Assembly: GCA_905221605.1 (NCBI GenBank)
Contig: CAJNDS010002150.1
Span: forward strand, 561,485-625,484
DNA length: 64,000 nt
Direction: 5' to 3'
DNA from: Symbiodinium natans
Taxonomy: Eukaryota; Sar; Dinophyceae; Suessiales; Symbiodiniaceae
In this document: positions 49,312 to 60,017 of the stretch, one piece after another
Layout of the letters: every line of letters begins with the position of its first letter
Position numbering within the stretch: position 1 is the stretch's first letter
Notes under the pieces: model-generated
The model's database searches: none
The model's input: only the letters and a program-made list of their open reading frames with translations
Told to the model about the DNA's origin: nothing
Made by a program: the position numbers and the translations under genes

Positions 49312-50013
49312 CTCTCTCTCTCTCCCTCTCTCACTCTCTCACTCTTGCTTGCTTGCTCTCTCACTCTCTCACTCTCTCACTCTCTCACGCTCTCACTCTC
49401 TCACTCCCTCACTCCCTCACTCTCTCACTCTCTCCCTCTCCCTCTCTCACTCTCTCCCTCTCTCACTCTCTCCCACTCTCACTCTCTCACTCTCTCACTC
49501 TCTCACTCTCTCACGCTCTCACGTTCTCACGCTCTCACGCTCTCACGCTCTCACTCTCTCACGCTCTCACTCTCTCACCTTGTCACTCTCTCACTCTCTC
49601 ACTCTCGCACTCTCTCACTCTCTCAGTCTCTCACTCTCACTCTCTCACTCTCTCACTCTCTCACTCTCTCACTCTCTCACTCTCTCACTCTCTCACTCTC
49701 TCACTCTCTCTCACTCTCTCACTCTCTCACTCTCTCACTCTCTCACTCTCTCACTCTCTCACTCTCTCACTCTCTCACTCTATCTCACTCTCTCACACTC
49801 TCACTCTCTCACTCTCTCACGCTCTCACTCTCTCACGCTCTCGCGCTCTCACGCTCTCAGGCTCTCACTCTCTCACTCTCTCACTCTCTCACTCTCTCAT
49901 GCTCTTGCTCTCTCACTCCCTCACTCCCTCACTCCCTCACTCCCTCACTCCCTCACTCCCTCACTCCCTCACTCCCTCACTCCCTCACTCCCTCACTGTC
50001 TCACTCTCTCTCT
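49312..50013. repeat. 8 bp minisatellite CTCTCACT, ~700 bp
   Basis: About 85 copies of CTCTCACT with clustered variants CTCTCACG, CTCCCTCA and CTCTCGCA; the last 90 bp is a homogenised CTCCCTCA block. The 310- to 331-codon Ser/Leu/His-rich frames result from an 8 bp repeat read in all frames. Confidence 0.97.
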
Positions 50014-50061
50014 GACTGAGGCGGACAGCCTGCGTCTGAGTGCGGCACAGAACCAGCCTTC

Positions 50062-50099
50062 CACTCTCTCTCTCTCTCCCTCTCCCTCTCTCCCTCTCC

Positions 50100-50148
<49 letters not shown>
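50062..50148. repeat. (CT)n tract
   Basis: CTCTCTC with a CCCTCTC interruption; no gene. Confidence 0.95.
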
Positions 50149-50149
<1 letters not shown>

Positions 50150-50296
50150 GATGCTTCTCATTCGTTTGAAAGCAGAGGGGCGCGCACGCACACACCGGAA
50201 TTCACTTTATCTCCGTGTCCATATTTAACATTCACATCCACATCTGTGGAATCACCTTCCGTCAAGTAACCCGCAACTAATTATTCAGTAAACCGG

Positions 50297-50575
50297 CTAG
50301 CCCACCCCCCCTCCCCGCCCCCACTCACGCACCCACGCTTCACCAAGTAAACACAACATGCTCACATCTGTATGGTTCCTTGCGTTCTTCCTCCTTTGCT
50401 TCCTTTCCTCCATCAGTCTAGCAGAGAAACAAGCCAGCCAGGACAAAATAAGCGCAACAAAACATCCAGCATACAACATACTCCAGCCATGCAGGATATT
50501 TTGGGTGATATGGGGAGATGGCACAACCTCTGAACGTAGAAGGAACAACATCAACAAGATGCACCCATGCTAAAA
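50297..50575. other. Unique stretch with opposed open frames
   Basis: Plus frame from ATG 50,358 (71 codons) starts MLTSVWFLAFFLLCFLSSIS, a signal-peptide-like hydrophobic start with a polar continuation LAEKQASQDKISATKHPAYN and ends at TAA 50,571. This could be a short secreted protein or a first exon. Minus frame 50,297-50,557 covers the same bases. Confidence 0.38.
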
Positions 50576-50796
50576 CTCATCCTCGAAGTCGTCCTCGAAG
50601 GCCTCCCTTCTGGTTTTCGCGACTTTCTCGTCTTACGGCTTTTTCGTTTCAGTTAAGGATGAAGGGTTTAGACAGCACCACGAACAGGAACAGAGCGTGA
50701 AAACCAGCAGAGCTAGAGGGGAAGACCAGTAACAGTAAGAAAACAGAAGCCGCTGAAAACCAGAAGTGGCTTCCTGAAGCCGCGCTGCTTGCCCCC

Positions 50797-50985
50797 AAAA
50801 CCCTAAAACCCTCAAACCCTAAAAACCCTAAAACCCTAAAACCCTAAAACCCTAAAACCCTAAAACCCTAAAACCCTAAAACCCTAAAACCCTAAAACCC
50901 TAAAACCCTAAAACCCTAAAACCTTAAAACCCTAAAACCCTAAAACCCTAACACCCTAAACCCTTAACCCTTAACTCTAAAGCCT
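50797..50985 (-). repeat. Octamer array CCCTAAAA
   Basis: About 20 near-perfect copies of CCCTAAAA (TTTTAGGG), the octamer form known as the telomere of Chlamydomonas-type green algae; elsewhere in the window the heptamer dominates. Confidence 0.95.
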
Positions 50986-50999
50986 AAAGCACGAGGCAG

Positions 51000-51840
51000 G
51001 CAAAGCTTTGGCCAGACCCAATCTCTCAGCAACGAACATGTGAACAGCTGCGTCTATTATCAGTACTCAGTACAAGGGGCGCAGGCCCTTCTGCACATAA
51101 GAAGACGCCAAGGACAGAATAGCCAGGGAGTCTTATCAACAGCCCTTCGGACACGATGTTGGGGGGCCTCATGATTCAGGAGCAAGGCACCTCGACCCCT
51201 CCCTCACCCTCATCAGACACCCCGGGGCAGCAAGAGACCATCGCCTTTGGGGCCCTTTGAGTCGGCACGTTTTTTGCTGCAGGCCAGAAACGCCGACTGA
51301 CAACCCCTTATCATGAAATTTGGAGATGCCGAACTTCCGAAGGTGTCTACACACGAACCAGGCACAACTGTAAGCAGGTCTACTCAACAGTTGACAAAAG
51401 AAACTGCAAACCCCCAGATGCTTGTGCGATGAATGCCCAACCCTCCCGTTCATTTGTAAACTCGGTGGGCGCCACCCCTCCTTTGCGTGCTTTGCCTTTG
51501 CTGGGCAGGGAAGGAACTCACATGAAGCAACCCTTAAGGCCCCCCCCCTAGGACCCCAAAACCCTCGGTTGTTGAAGGTGGGGCCCCCAACGCGGTAATG
51601 CAGAATGCAGACATCTCAAGGCTGCTCTCGGGTCCAGGGAGGAGGGGGTTGAAGGGCAAGGGGTGTATGAAGTAGGGTTCTGCAATCCTAGTGTCCCCAA
51701 AAAGGACACGCAATATCTACACTCAACCAGGAACAGCAACATAAATCCTGTTTCATAGACTATAAGTACGAGGACGTTGGCACTGAAATCTAGAAAGCCG
51801 GACCCTGGGAGTGCACTGCTTGCGTACTTTGCTTCTTAAA
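51000..51840. other. Unique stretch, no telomere repeats
   Basis: Minus frame 51,169-51,453 (94 codons: HKHLGVCSFFCQLLSRPAYS, CAWFVCRHLRKFGISKFHDK) is repeat-free. Minus 51,548-51,742 and others are shorter. No domain seen. Remaining sequence shows nothing recognisable. Confidence 0.28.
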
Positions 51841-52520
51841 AAAAAAACGCGGCGTTTCCTGTGCAAAACACAATAAAAAACAACCAAAAGCACCCAAAAA
51901 AACAATGCAGAATCGGGCAACGCAGCTCCGCCTTTTTTGTGTGCGAATCACCAGAAAACGCGAAAAAAACATCCTGGGGGGTGACTTTCCGGGAGGCCGG
52001 GCCCTCGAACACCCCTCAAATGCTGCGGCTTCTCTTTTTGAGTCTCTGCGAAAGCCTTTTGCTACGAAGCCTGCATGCGGAAAACCAAGAAAAACAAAAA
52101 CACCAGCCTCAAAAAAGAACAGAAATAACAAAACAAGACTGACTCCTCAAACATCATGTTGGTTTTGTTGGCGGTTTTGTGGAGACACGTTTTTCCGCGG
52201 AAAACCCAAACCGAAAAAACCCATAAATATTCCGGCTTTTCTCGGAGGATCTGGCTCCCAAAAAGAGACCTAGAGCATTTGATGTGTTTCTTTTTCTTGG
52301 TTCTTGGCTTCTGCCGAGACATGTGTCACGAAACTCACGCCTTTCGCACCGTTGCGTGCAGAAAAGCAGGCAAACCAATCTTGAGGGGACTTTCCCCGAA
52401 GGGTCCGGCTCCCAACAAGGCACCTCAAAAATCATTGGTGTTTACGTTTGCATGTTTGTGGAGAGATTTCGCCACCATGTTTGCACATTTCCGTGCTTTG
52501 CGAGCAGAAACGTAATACGT
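51840..52520. repeat. Degenerate ~155-250 bp repeat, three units
   Basis: The block TTTCCGGGAGGCCGGGCCCT (51,985), TTCTCGGAGGATCTGGCTCC (52,240) and TTCCCCGAAGGGTCCGGCTC (52,391) recurs with a following CAAATG/CATTTG/CATTGG word and A-rich linkers. Similar A-rich, GCGAGA-containing units occur at 8.6-9.2 and 55.7-55.96 kb. Overlapping frames of 80-122 codons on both strands reflect lack of stops, not clear genes. Confidence 0.5.
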
Positions 52521-52524
52521 GGCT

Positions 52525-53760
52525 GAAGACTGAGCAATAAAGGACGGCTACTGGCACACTCCCATGTAGTCGACGTGTTCGAATTTTGTGTCCTTGCAAG
52601 CAATTTTACGGTGTTTTCGTACAAGTTGTAACTGTATGTTACAGGTTGTATCTGTATGTGTTTACAGCATCTTGTGTCGTTGTACCGTATGTTCTAGTTT
52701 CATGTAACATACTGATACGGTGAAGAATATACAGAAGAAGATGTTCCGATACGCTCGTTGTGCTTGCTCATCGGTCAAGATGAGATAAAAACTAGACGTG
52801 TTCCATTAGGATCCAACGAGGAGTACATAAGGGTTCTCACTCTAGCCAGATTCAACTAGGAACCCCATTCGGAGCCGAATGGAAATCTAAGTAGATTCGT
52901 TCTGGTATTCATGTTGAGTTCATGGGAGCTCTGACTAGACATGCACAATGAAATCATACTTTCCATGTAGATTCAACGACTATGCCACATCCAGATCTTG
53001 CTTAAACGAATGCAAACGCCTACTACTTTCTAGGGCTACAAGATACATAACAAGATCCTGAATTCGCCGTTGCTAGGATCCTAACAGAATTCAGTCAGAA
53101 CTACACTCTGTAACTAGGATTGGGTTGACTGTATACGTACATATATATATATACACACACCATGTTCTGTCTGCGTATATATATATATATATGCGTACAT
53201 GTATATCTTCATATGAAGGTCTTGCTTCTTTTCTCACTCGAAACCTAGGAGCACAGAGCTTTCAACTTTGCAACTTAAGGCGATCACAGTTGCGCTATGC
53301 TTTCAGATGTGTATTGTGTTGAACACAGACTCTCGAAACTCAATTTCAGCAAGATGCACCTAGATGGAGCCCGCTTATTGTTTCAAATCACATGGTGGAG
53401 TCTCCTGTTAAAGCTTACAATAGGCAAAAACTCATTCAAATCAACAAGATGTTGTGTGAGATCTCGGGAGCATGAGGATCGTGTTGTGAACTCGATTTAG
53501 ATGCTCTTGATCTCGCAGTGCAGCTTCGAACTGGTGTATCAAGATTGAACATTGCAAAATGGAATTGCAATTGAACAAAACTACCTGGCAAATTGTCGGA
53601 GCCCATCTGAAGAAAATAATATGACAAGCACTGTGGCAAACAGCACACATCAATCATTTAACCACTGCAAAATCACGGGCAGCAGGAGGCAGAGACGAAC
53701 TGCTCTCTTGAAAGATACTGCGACCTGTCGATGCAGGCGTGTAGAATGCAAACCAGACAT
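52525..53760. other. AT-rich unique block
   Basis: Contains (TA)n at 53,141-53,152 and 53,177-53,192. Short opposed frames at 53,297-53,500, 53,436-53,657 and 53,552-53,785 overlap. A fold-back pair (GTGTGAGATCTCGGGAGCAT / GCTCTTGATCTCGCAGTGCA) lies at 53,454 and 53,502 in direct and inverted partial matches. No gene identified. Confidence 0.35.
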
Positions 53761-53767
53761 TTTTCAA

Positions 53768-53838
53768 GTAGGGTTTAGGCTTTAGGGTTTAGGGTTTATG
53801 GTTTAGGGTTTAGGGTTTAGGGTTTATGGTTTAGGGAT
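53768..53838 (+). repeat. Telomeric array TTTAGGG
   Basis: About ten units with TTTATGG variants. Confidence 0.9.
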
Positions 53839-53839
53839 A

Positions 53840-54300
53840 GCTACATATGATACGTCAGGTGCATGCACGGCTGTCTCAGAAAGTAGCTGCCCTTGCTTTC
53901 CAAGTGATACAAGTAGCCGTCTTCTTAGAGACCTTTGAATCGGTCTAGGGGTAAATGGTACTACAGTGTACGGATCTAATTAAGAGCAAAACATGCCCAA
54001 AAACTTGCACTCCCACGGGAACCCGGTCTCGTACAGCACTTGGAACGACCCCATGAGCCTAGCAAGTAACCAGCTCCCTGATACAATTCCCAGTGCCTCC
54101 ATCGGTTTTGCTGGGGGGAAGGGGGCGGGGGGGGGGGGAGGGGTGTGCTGTGTTGAACGATGGCCCTCCTGAATCCCGGGAATTGGCCCTTGTAAACCCT
54201 TTGGAAAAAAGCATTCGACGTAAGAGTCTCTTAAGCCTAAAAACATACTTTTGCGCAGTTTAAGGGTCTGTCTGGCATACCAAGGGTCCTAAACCCTGAG
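53840..54300. other. Unique stretch
   Basis: Minus frame 53,980-54,246 (88 codons) contains EALGIVSGSWLLARLMGSFQ, then VLYETGFPWECKFLGMF; it is free of repeat except a C-run region read as HTPPPPPAPFPP. It could be an exon over 53,980-54,110. No clear splice pair. Confidence 0.3.
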
Positions 54301-54329
54301 CCCTGACAGCACCAGCATCTAGAAGACCC

Positions 54330-54437
54330 CCCCTAAACCCTAAACCCGAAACCCTAAACCCTAAACCCTAAACCCTAAACCCTAAACCCTAAACCCTAAA
54401 CCCTAAACCCTAAACCCTAAACCCTAAACCCTAACCC
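54330..54437 (-). repeat. Telomeric array CCCTAAA
   Basis: 15 heptamers. Confidence 0.95.
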
Positions 54438-54499
54438 GCGTGTGTCAACTGTGGACTTGGGGTTGAGCCACTCAGGGGTGCACCCTGATGCCTAAACCC

Positions 54500-54895
54500 A
54501 AAGCCCGTAGGGTTTCGGACTGTGGTCCCGTTTCTGCTTGCTGGCAGATGTCTTGGAAGCAGCTAGCCTTTGGGGTTTCAGACAAAAAGGAAAACCTAAA
54601 GAGATCCCAAGGGCCTCATGCTTATGGTGCCGAACCGGGGCCAGCATTTTCAGAGCTGGCCAGCTGAACCATGGACAGACCTCTCAAAACATACCTAGAG
54701 ATGGCCAGGAAGGTCAAATGGCAGCCATAGCGGCAAAGTAAAAAAAGGCCGGCGAGAAGGCGTTTTGATGTGTTTTGATGATGGACCATTTTGTGAAAGG
54801 CGAAGACTTGCTGTTCACGACACTTTTTTTGGCGTTAGCTGCCAATATGCCACCGCCGCCACTGCCATTGAACCACCAGTGACCCCACAGCACCG
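54500..54895 (+). other. Unique stretch with a 67-codon plus frame
   Basis: Plus frame 54,538-54,741 reads LADVLEAASLWGFRQKGKPK, EIPRASCLWCRTGASIFRAG, then QLNHGQTSQNIPRDGQEGQM and stop. It is repeat-free with a natural composition. The upstream GGTCCCGTTTCTGCTTGCTGGCAG (AG at 54,545-54,546) is a good acceptor, so an exon may begin at 54,547. No domain recognised. Confidence 0.4.
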
Positions 54896-54899
54896 GTGG

Positions 54900-54945
54900 T
54901 TTAGAATTTAGGGTTTAGGGTTAAGGTTTAGGGTTTAGGGTTTCG
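54900..54945 (+). repeat. Telomeric array TTTAGGG, degenerate
   Basis: About six units. Confidence 0.85.
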
Positions 54946-55048
54946 GGCCTAGGGCCATCCAGCTAATGCGGGACCCTCATTGGCAGGACCCCCCCCCCGC
55001 CCCAAAAAAAAAAGACCAGCTTGCCAGCTTAAACGGGCTTAAGCTTTC

Positions 55049-55273
55049 TTGTGGGAGGGGGTATCTTCTTCTCGCCAAGTTGAGTTCTCTAGGGGTATAC
55101 ACATGGGGTCACGTTTTTGTCCGAACGTGATCTTTTGCATTCACAAGGCTTACAGCGCGTCGTGTGCAGAGTATGTCCCCGGCGTTAGGCGTGAGACATG
55201 GCAAAAAAAATCAGCAGAAATTCGGGGGGAAAGCCATGGGAAACAGGGACGTCCTCAGTACCTAAGCCTTTGA
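55049..55273 (+). other. 74-codon plus frame, unique
   Basis: The frame (GTG start) reads WEGVSSSRQVEFSRGIHMGS, RFCPNVIFCIHKAYSASCAE, then YVPGVRRETWQKKSAEIRGE. Repeat-free and open in near-balanced sequence. No splice pair assigned; it could be a small gene or an exon. Confidence 0.35.
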
Positions 55274-55362
55274 AGACCAATTTTCCGAACTAGCAAATGT
55301 CCGGTTTCGTGCCTTTCTCTCCTGCCTCAAACAGATCGAACCCTAAGCCATGAACCCTACAC

Positions 55363-55400
55363 AAACCCTAAACCCTAAACCCTAAACCCTAAACCCTACA
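55363..55400 (-). repeat. Telomeric array CCCTAAA
   Basis: Five units. Confidence 0.88.
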
Positions 55401-55476
55401 CCCAAACTCCCAAACCATGAAATCACTTCAAAGGCCTCCTTCCCCAGAGCCCGAGGCCGGAGATCCCAGCCAGAAT

Positions 55477-55580
55477 AGGGTTTAGGGTTTAGGGTTTAGG
55501 GTTTGGGGTTTGGGGTTTGGGGTTTGGGGTTTGGGGTTTGGGGTTTGGGGTTTGGGGTTTGGGGTTTGGGGTTTTGGGGT
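55477..55580 (+). repeat. TTTAGGG to TTTGGGG array
   Basis: Four TTTAGGG then ten TTTGGGG and two TTTTGGGG, the same composite as at 23,333-23,447. Confidence 0.93.
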
Positions 55581-55589
55581 TTTGGGGCT

Positions 55590-55975
55590 TGGAAAATCTT
55601 GTCTCAAGCCATTCTGTGCTGGAGGGGAAAATGCATCAAAAGGATACTTTCGCGCAAGATATAGTTCCCAAAACCATGCAAAATCGAAGAAACACTGTTG
55701 CGAGAAAAGCAATGCTCCTTTTGAAGAGCTGCTACATTTTGCAAGAAGCCGCCTTCTTTGCTAAGCGACACACTTTGCGAGTACACGACTTGTCTCGCTT
55801 GTGTGGGCTTCAGCGCCTCTCAAGAACAAACGACGTTTGCGAAAAAAACGACTTGTCTCGAAAATCGCTGTCTCGTGAAAAAGCATTTCATCAAGGAGTT
55901 CCTTTCATGAAAACACTGCCCATGAACCAACACTGCTCTCGAAACAACAAATTTCAAAAAACGATGCTCGAGTAG
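55590..55975 (+). other. Repeat-free part of a 152-codon plus frame
   Basis: From about 55,590 the frame reads LENLVSSHSVLEGKMHQKDT, FAQDIVPKTMQNRRNTVARK, AMLLLKSCYILQEAAFFAKR, and ends RNNKFQKTMLE with TAG at 55,973. The 5' part of the frame is TTTGGGG translation, so the real start is inside. About 125 codons open in AT-balanced DNA is notable. However, words GCGAGAAAAGCAATGC and TGCGAAAAAAACGACTTG recur internally, so a degenerate repeat is an alternative. No domain recognised. Confidence 0.38.
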
Positions 55976-56284
55976 CCACCTTTCTAGCGCGTGTCCTCAA
56001 AAGGGACCCTTAACCCTAAACCCTAAACCCTAAACACTCAGAGAACTATCCAAAGACTACGTCTTGAACAAACTGAACTTGCACCCTTGGCCTTTTACGG
56101 ATGGCTCTGCGGTGCTCTTTCATATTCCTTCGGGGCCGCGCTCCCCTGTATTTGGGCTTCAGGGAGATTATATTATGCCCTTATGGCGGGGGTTTTTAAG
56201 AGATGGTTATACTCTTAGTTGGGCTTGAAGGAGACTACTATGAATTTATTGGGCTTTCAAGTGATGCTTAAAAATCTACCCCCC

Positions 56285-56345
56285 CTAAACCCCTAAACCC
56301 CAAACCCCAAACCCCAAACCCCAAACCCTAAACCCTAAACCCTAT
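56285..56345 (-). repeat. CCCCAAA/CCCTAAA array
   Basis: About eight units. Confidence 0.88.
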
Positions 56346-56447
56346 GTGGGCCTCAAGGAGATGATTCGACACCCAAAATGCCAAAAAATTCTATCCACCT
56401 ACTTCGAGCTCAGGCCGGGGCCCGGCCGTTGGCCTAAAGGCCCCCAG

Positions 56448-56600
56448 GGTTTAGGGTTTAGGGTTTAGGGTTTAGGGTTTAGGGTTTAGGGTTTAGGGTT
56501 TAGGGTTTAGGGTTTACGGTTTAGGGCTTAGGGCTTAGGGCTTAGGGCTTAGGGCTTCGGGCTTCGGGCTTCCGGGCTCAGGGTTTAGGGTTCCAAGCCG
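56448..56600 (+). repeat. TTTAGGG array grading into GGGCTTA/GGGCTTC
   Basis: About 20 heptamers. Confidence 0.94.
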
Positions 56601-56697
56601 TGGCAGACCCAAGGATTGACCTCATGTCCCTTTCAGAACCCATGTGCGCGAGCCCTTTTTTTCCGACTTGTTGTTCCCTTTTCACTGGGACGTTCTC

Positions 56698-56779
56698 CCT
56701 TATACTAACAGTCCTGAATAGGGATTAGGATACCCCTTAGTATAGTGTTAAGGACTGGTAGTACAAAGGGGGAACATCC
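56698..56779. mobile_element. MITE-like element, GGATGTTCCCCC family, copy 2
   Basis: GGACGTTCTCCCTTATACTA at the left and TAGTACAAAGGGGGAACATC at the right. It shares TATACTAACAGTCCTGAATA(G)GGATTA with the copy at 35,548, but the centre is about 20 bp shorter. Confidence 0.75.
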
Positions 56780-56784
56780 CGACC

Positions 56785-57560
56785 TTCTCATCTTGACTTC
56801 CACGCTGCCGTTCACAAGCTTTTGTACCGGATGTTTCTGAAATTGCTTCCGGCGCCAGATCACCAAAGGCCCAGCATCACCACCAACACGACCTTGACCG
56901 CCGCCACCACTCCTACACCCAAACTCTATGGCATCACCACGAGCAGCACTCCCGAGCTCGAATGCGCTCGCACGGTGCAGCATTCGAGTTGAGAGTTTTT
57001 TAAGTGATTTCGTAGCCAAATAACCCAGAAAGCTGCTCGACTCTCCCGTTCTTTTTCGTGAGCTTCTGTTAAGGATCTAAACAAAAACCTTTTCATAAAT
57101 AAAGGCGTTTGCTCATTGTGGTACCATGACGGTAGCTTGGTTCAAGTTACTTAACAGCAAACCAAGACTGGCGCGCAATAGCGAAACGCGCAAAAATTCG
57201 GGAACTGAGAAGGTTTGAACGGACATCCTTGTGAACTTCCCTACCCCAGGGTTGGTTTTGCAAGAAGGGCGACAGGATGCACAGGAGAATCTGGGTTTAA
57301 AGGGTCAATTCCATGACAATGAGTGCTATTAGCGGAGGAGGGGGTGGTGCAAAAGGATAAGAGGGTGCTTTCAAACATGTTCGCATGAATGATGAGGTAT
57401 GAAAGGCGGACTGAAAGGGAACTCTCCGTTTCCTGGCATGCAGGCATGAACAGCGGTCTGCGCACGGCCACCCCATCACGACCACCATTTTCACCTCCAC
57501 CACCGCCACCACCACCACCAGTGACGTCTGCAACCTACCGGTATCAGACTACTTGATTTA
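56785..57560. other. Unique stretch with CCACCA-type repeats
   Basis: Minus frame 56,705-57,019 (104 codons) starts MATKSLKKLSTRMLHRASAF, then ELGSAARGDAIEFGCRSGGG and ends partly inside the MITE. Minus frame 57,241-57,471 (76 codons) contains LSYLIIHANMFESTLLSFCT. Both lie near (ACC)n-rich patches (56,873-56,945 and 57,479-57,520). No family recognised. Confidence 0.33.
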
Positions 57561-57575
57561 CTGGAATCAAAGTAC

Positions 57576-57776
57576 TTGAAAATTCTCGGCGGAAGTGCAT
57601 GTGACGCAATTGCCTTCTTCTACAGTGTGCATGCAAGTTTGCCTGCGGTTCTGAGTGACCTTCAGCCTTGGGGGCTTGTTGGTGCTCATCTCTCGCGTGA
57701 AAACCCTCAGCCCTGGTGGGTGGTAGAAGTAGGCCGATACATCAGGATGTGTGTGGTTTCGGGGTTCAGGTTTTAG
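57576..57776 (+). other. 66-codon plus frame, unique
   Basis: Reads ILGGSACDAIAFFYSVHASL, PAVLSDLQPWGLVGAHLSRE, NPQPWWVVEVGRYIRMCVVS before running into GGGGTTTAGG repeat and TAG. The composition is natural. Preceded by pyrimidine-poor sequence; the donor may be GGCGGAAGTGC or later. Not identified. Confidence 0.38.
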
Positions 57777-57860
57777 GGGTTTCGGGGTTTAGGGGGTTTA
57801 GGGGGTTTCGAGATTTAGGGTTTAGGGGTTTAGGGGGTGTAGGGGTTTAGGAGTTTTGGG
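57770..57860 (+). repeat. Degenerate GGGGTTTA array
   Basis: Octamer and nonamer variants. Confidence 0.85.
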
Positions 57861-58334
57861 TTGTGTTGCGTCGCAGTCTGTCCAAACTCCTCAGAGACCC
57901 CACCCCCCTCATCAAGGAATCTTCTTTACACCAGATGAGGGATGATGAACGCACTGAACCTTCAACTTACCTGAGCCCCAGAAGCTCATTGCGTCAACGA
58001 CTACCCTTAAACTCTACTTGAAGGTTCATGGATGGTTCTAGCTATGGCTACAAGTGCACCAAAGAAAAGCATATCTAGCTGTAGCTAGAGTCATCTGCTC
58101 ATACCCTCCAACCTTACTTTTAACTACCCATGAACCTCCAAGCAAAAAAAACAAAGACACCTAAACCCCCACCTGAAACCCTAGGCCCTAAACCCTAAAA
58201 CCTGAACCCTAAACCCTAAACCCTAAACCTGCATGAGCTTTCAAGAGACACCCCCCTCCCCCCGCTTCCGACAGCTGCTGCTGCCATGTCCAAGCGACTC
58301 GTTTGCAAGGACACTTTCTGGAGAAGCTCCTGAT

Positions 58335-58622
58335 AGGGTTTGGGGTTTGGGGTTTAGGGTTTAGGGTTTGGGTTTAGGTTTAGGGTTTAGGGTTTAGGGT
58401 TTAGGGTTTAGGGTTCAGGGTTCAGGGTTCAGGGTTCAGGGTTCAGGGTTTAGGGTTTAGGGTTTAGGGTTTAGGGTTTGGGCTTTAGGGTTTAGGGTTT
58501 AGGGTTTAGGGTTTAGGGTTTAGGGTTTAGGGTTTAGGGTTTAGGGTTTAGGGTTTAGGGTTTAGGGGTTTAGGGTTTAGGGTTTAGGGTTTAGGGTTTA
58601 GGGTTTAGGGTTTAGGGTTAGC
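58335..58622 (+). repeat. Long telomeric array TTTAGGG
   Basis: About 41 heptamers, including a block of five TTCAGGG at 58,410-58,445. Confidence 0.96.
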
Positions 58623-58647
58623 GCTGGGATTTTCATCGTTTCCCTTA

Positions 58648-58968
58648 TTAGGGTTTATATAAAACGTACGGGGATTTCCTAAATTGGGGAGGGGGGGTAG
58701 CATGTATGCTCCGTCTTGTCTGGGGTACCAAAGAAGAAAGGGGCGCACAACCAAGACCAAGCCCCAGGCAATTGTACGTTTGAGCTCGCGGTTTGGCGAT
58801 CAAGCATACAGGCTCAACCTCTCTCTGGAGCTTTAAAATGCTGATCTGCATGAGGACACCAATTCTATGCCCCTGTAGCTGAGTTCGGTGTAGCGGGAGG
58901 CGCTCAGAGTCCCCAAACCCCGAGCGTGCTGGAGGGTTTACCGCTGGCCGATGCTTGACAAAGAACAA
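58648..58968 (-). CDS. 106-codon minus frame, unique
   Basis: The frame begins MFFVKHRPAVNPPARSGFGD, continues SERLPLHRTQLQGHRIGVLM, QISILKLQREVEPVCLIAKP, and ends YVLYKP. It is free of telomere-type translation over almost its whole length and starts with ATG directly beside a TTTAGGG block, which makes it one of the better single-frame candidates. No domain is recognised and no signal for splicing is needed. It could still be a chance frame. Confidence 0.42.
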   Translation of the reverse strand: MFFVKHRPAVNPPARSGFGDSERLPLHRTQLQGHRIGVLMQISILKLQREVEPVCLIAKPRAQTYNCLGLGLGCAPLSSLVPQTRRSIHATPPPQFRKSPYVLYKP

Positions 58969-59224
58969 GGTTTAGGGTTTAGGGCTTAGGATACCTGCTC
59001 GGTTCGTTGAGAGACAGTGCTGTGGAGACTTCACACTCTCTCGCACTGCAAATGTCCTTGCCATTGTCGGACAGGAAAACCCACAACAGACACCCAAGGA
59101 ACAGCCTAGATCGGGGCCATAGGGAGGCGGGGGCGAGGGGGAGAGCCACAAACCTGAAACACTAGGATTCAGGGCTGCTTCCCAAAGACTAAGACGTAAA
59201 AAAAGAAACCTCGGGCCCCCTAGT

Positions 59225-59330
59225 TTAGGGCTTGGGGCTTAGGGTTCAGGATTTAGGTTTACGGGGTTGGGGTCTAGGGTTTAGGGTTTGGGGTTTGGGG
59301 CTTGGGGTTTCGGGTTCAGGGTTTTGGGAC
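59225..59330 (+). repeat. Degenerate TTTAGGG/GGCTTGGGG array
   Basis: About 13 mixed units. Confidence 0.85.
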
Positions 59331-59460
59331 CGAGGGGAGCCGTAGGAAAAAGCCCTGGGGCTGAGCTTCCTCCTTCTCTGAAGGGAGGGGGCGAAGTAGA
59401 AGGTGCCTTGAACATCCTACAGACCCCCAAGTCAGCAAACCCTCACACACCCCACACTTG

Positions 59461-59652
59461 GGATGTTCCACCTTTTTCTACAAGGGTACTCTGATCCCTA
59501 ACCCCCTCCCCCAAATATTGAAACCCCCTACCCCCTAATATAAAAACCCCAATATTCTAGAATAGAACTATAATGGGGGGTATTGAATATTAGGGAGAAA
59601 CGGGGGGGGGGGGTTATTCCTAAGGACTGTTTGTATAAAAGGGGAGCATCCC
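59461..59652. mobile_element. Composite MITE-like element
   Basis: Outer ends GGATGTTCCACCTTTTTCTA and AAAAGGGGAGCATCC belong to the GGATGTTCCCCC family (with AAGGACTGTTTGTATA as the right sub-terminal motif). The interior CCCCTACCCCCTAATATAAA and TATTGAATATTAGGG resembles the element at 14,755-14,888. This suggests one family nested in the other. A G run of 12 lies at 59,602-59,613. Confidence 0.6.
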
Positions 59653-59754
59653 AGCCCTGCGCGGCTGCCTGTGTCGAAGTCTTCTCGGTCTCGAGCACCT
59701 GCGCCAGGTCCTTGAGCCGGGGGAGCCTACCACCCCAAACCTCCCCAAACCCAA

Positions 59755-59883
59755 AACCCTAAACCCTAAACTCTAAACCCGAACCCTATACCCTAAACCC
59801 TAAACCCTATACCCTAAACCCTAAACCCTAAACCCTAAACCCTAAACCCTAAACCCCAAACCCTAAACCCTAAACCCTAGACC
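59755..59883 (-). repeat. Telomeric array CCCTAAA with CCCTATA variants
   Basis: About 18 units. Confidence 0.94.
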
Positions 59884-60017
59884 CTTCCCCCCCCCTCAGC
59901 TTTGTATGCCGCTTTTTGGGGCCCTGTAGGGTCCGGGTTTCAGGTTTAGACGCCAACTTCGCCCCCCTGCAGACAGCAAACCCCCTTCAACTCCCAGAGC
60001 AAACCCCCAATCGACCT

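Noticed and set aside
49083-50269. Plus-strand frames of 253-331 codons, Ser/Leu/His-rich
   Set aside because: The CTCTCACT octamer is read stop-free in all three frames; the compositions are set by the repeat.
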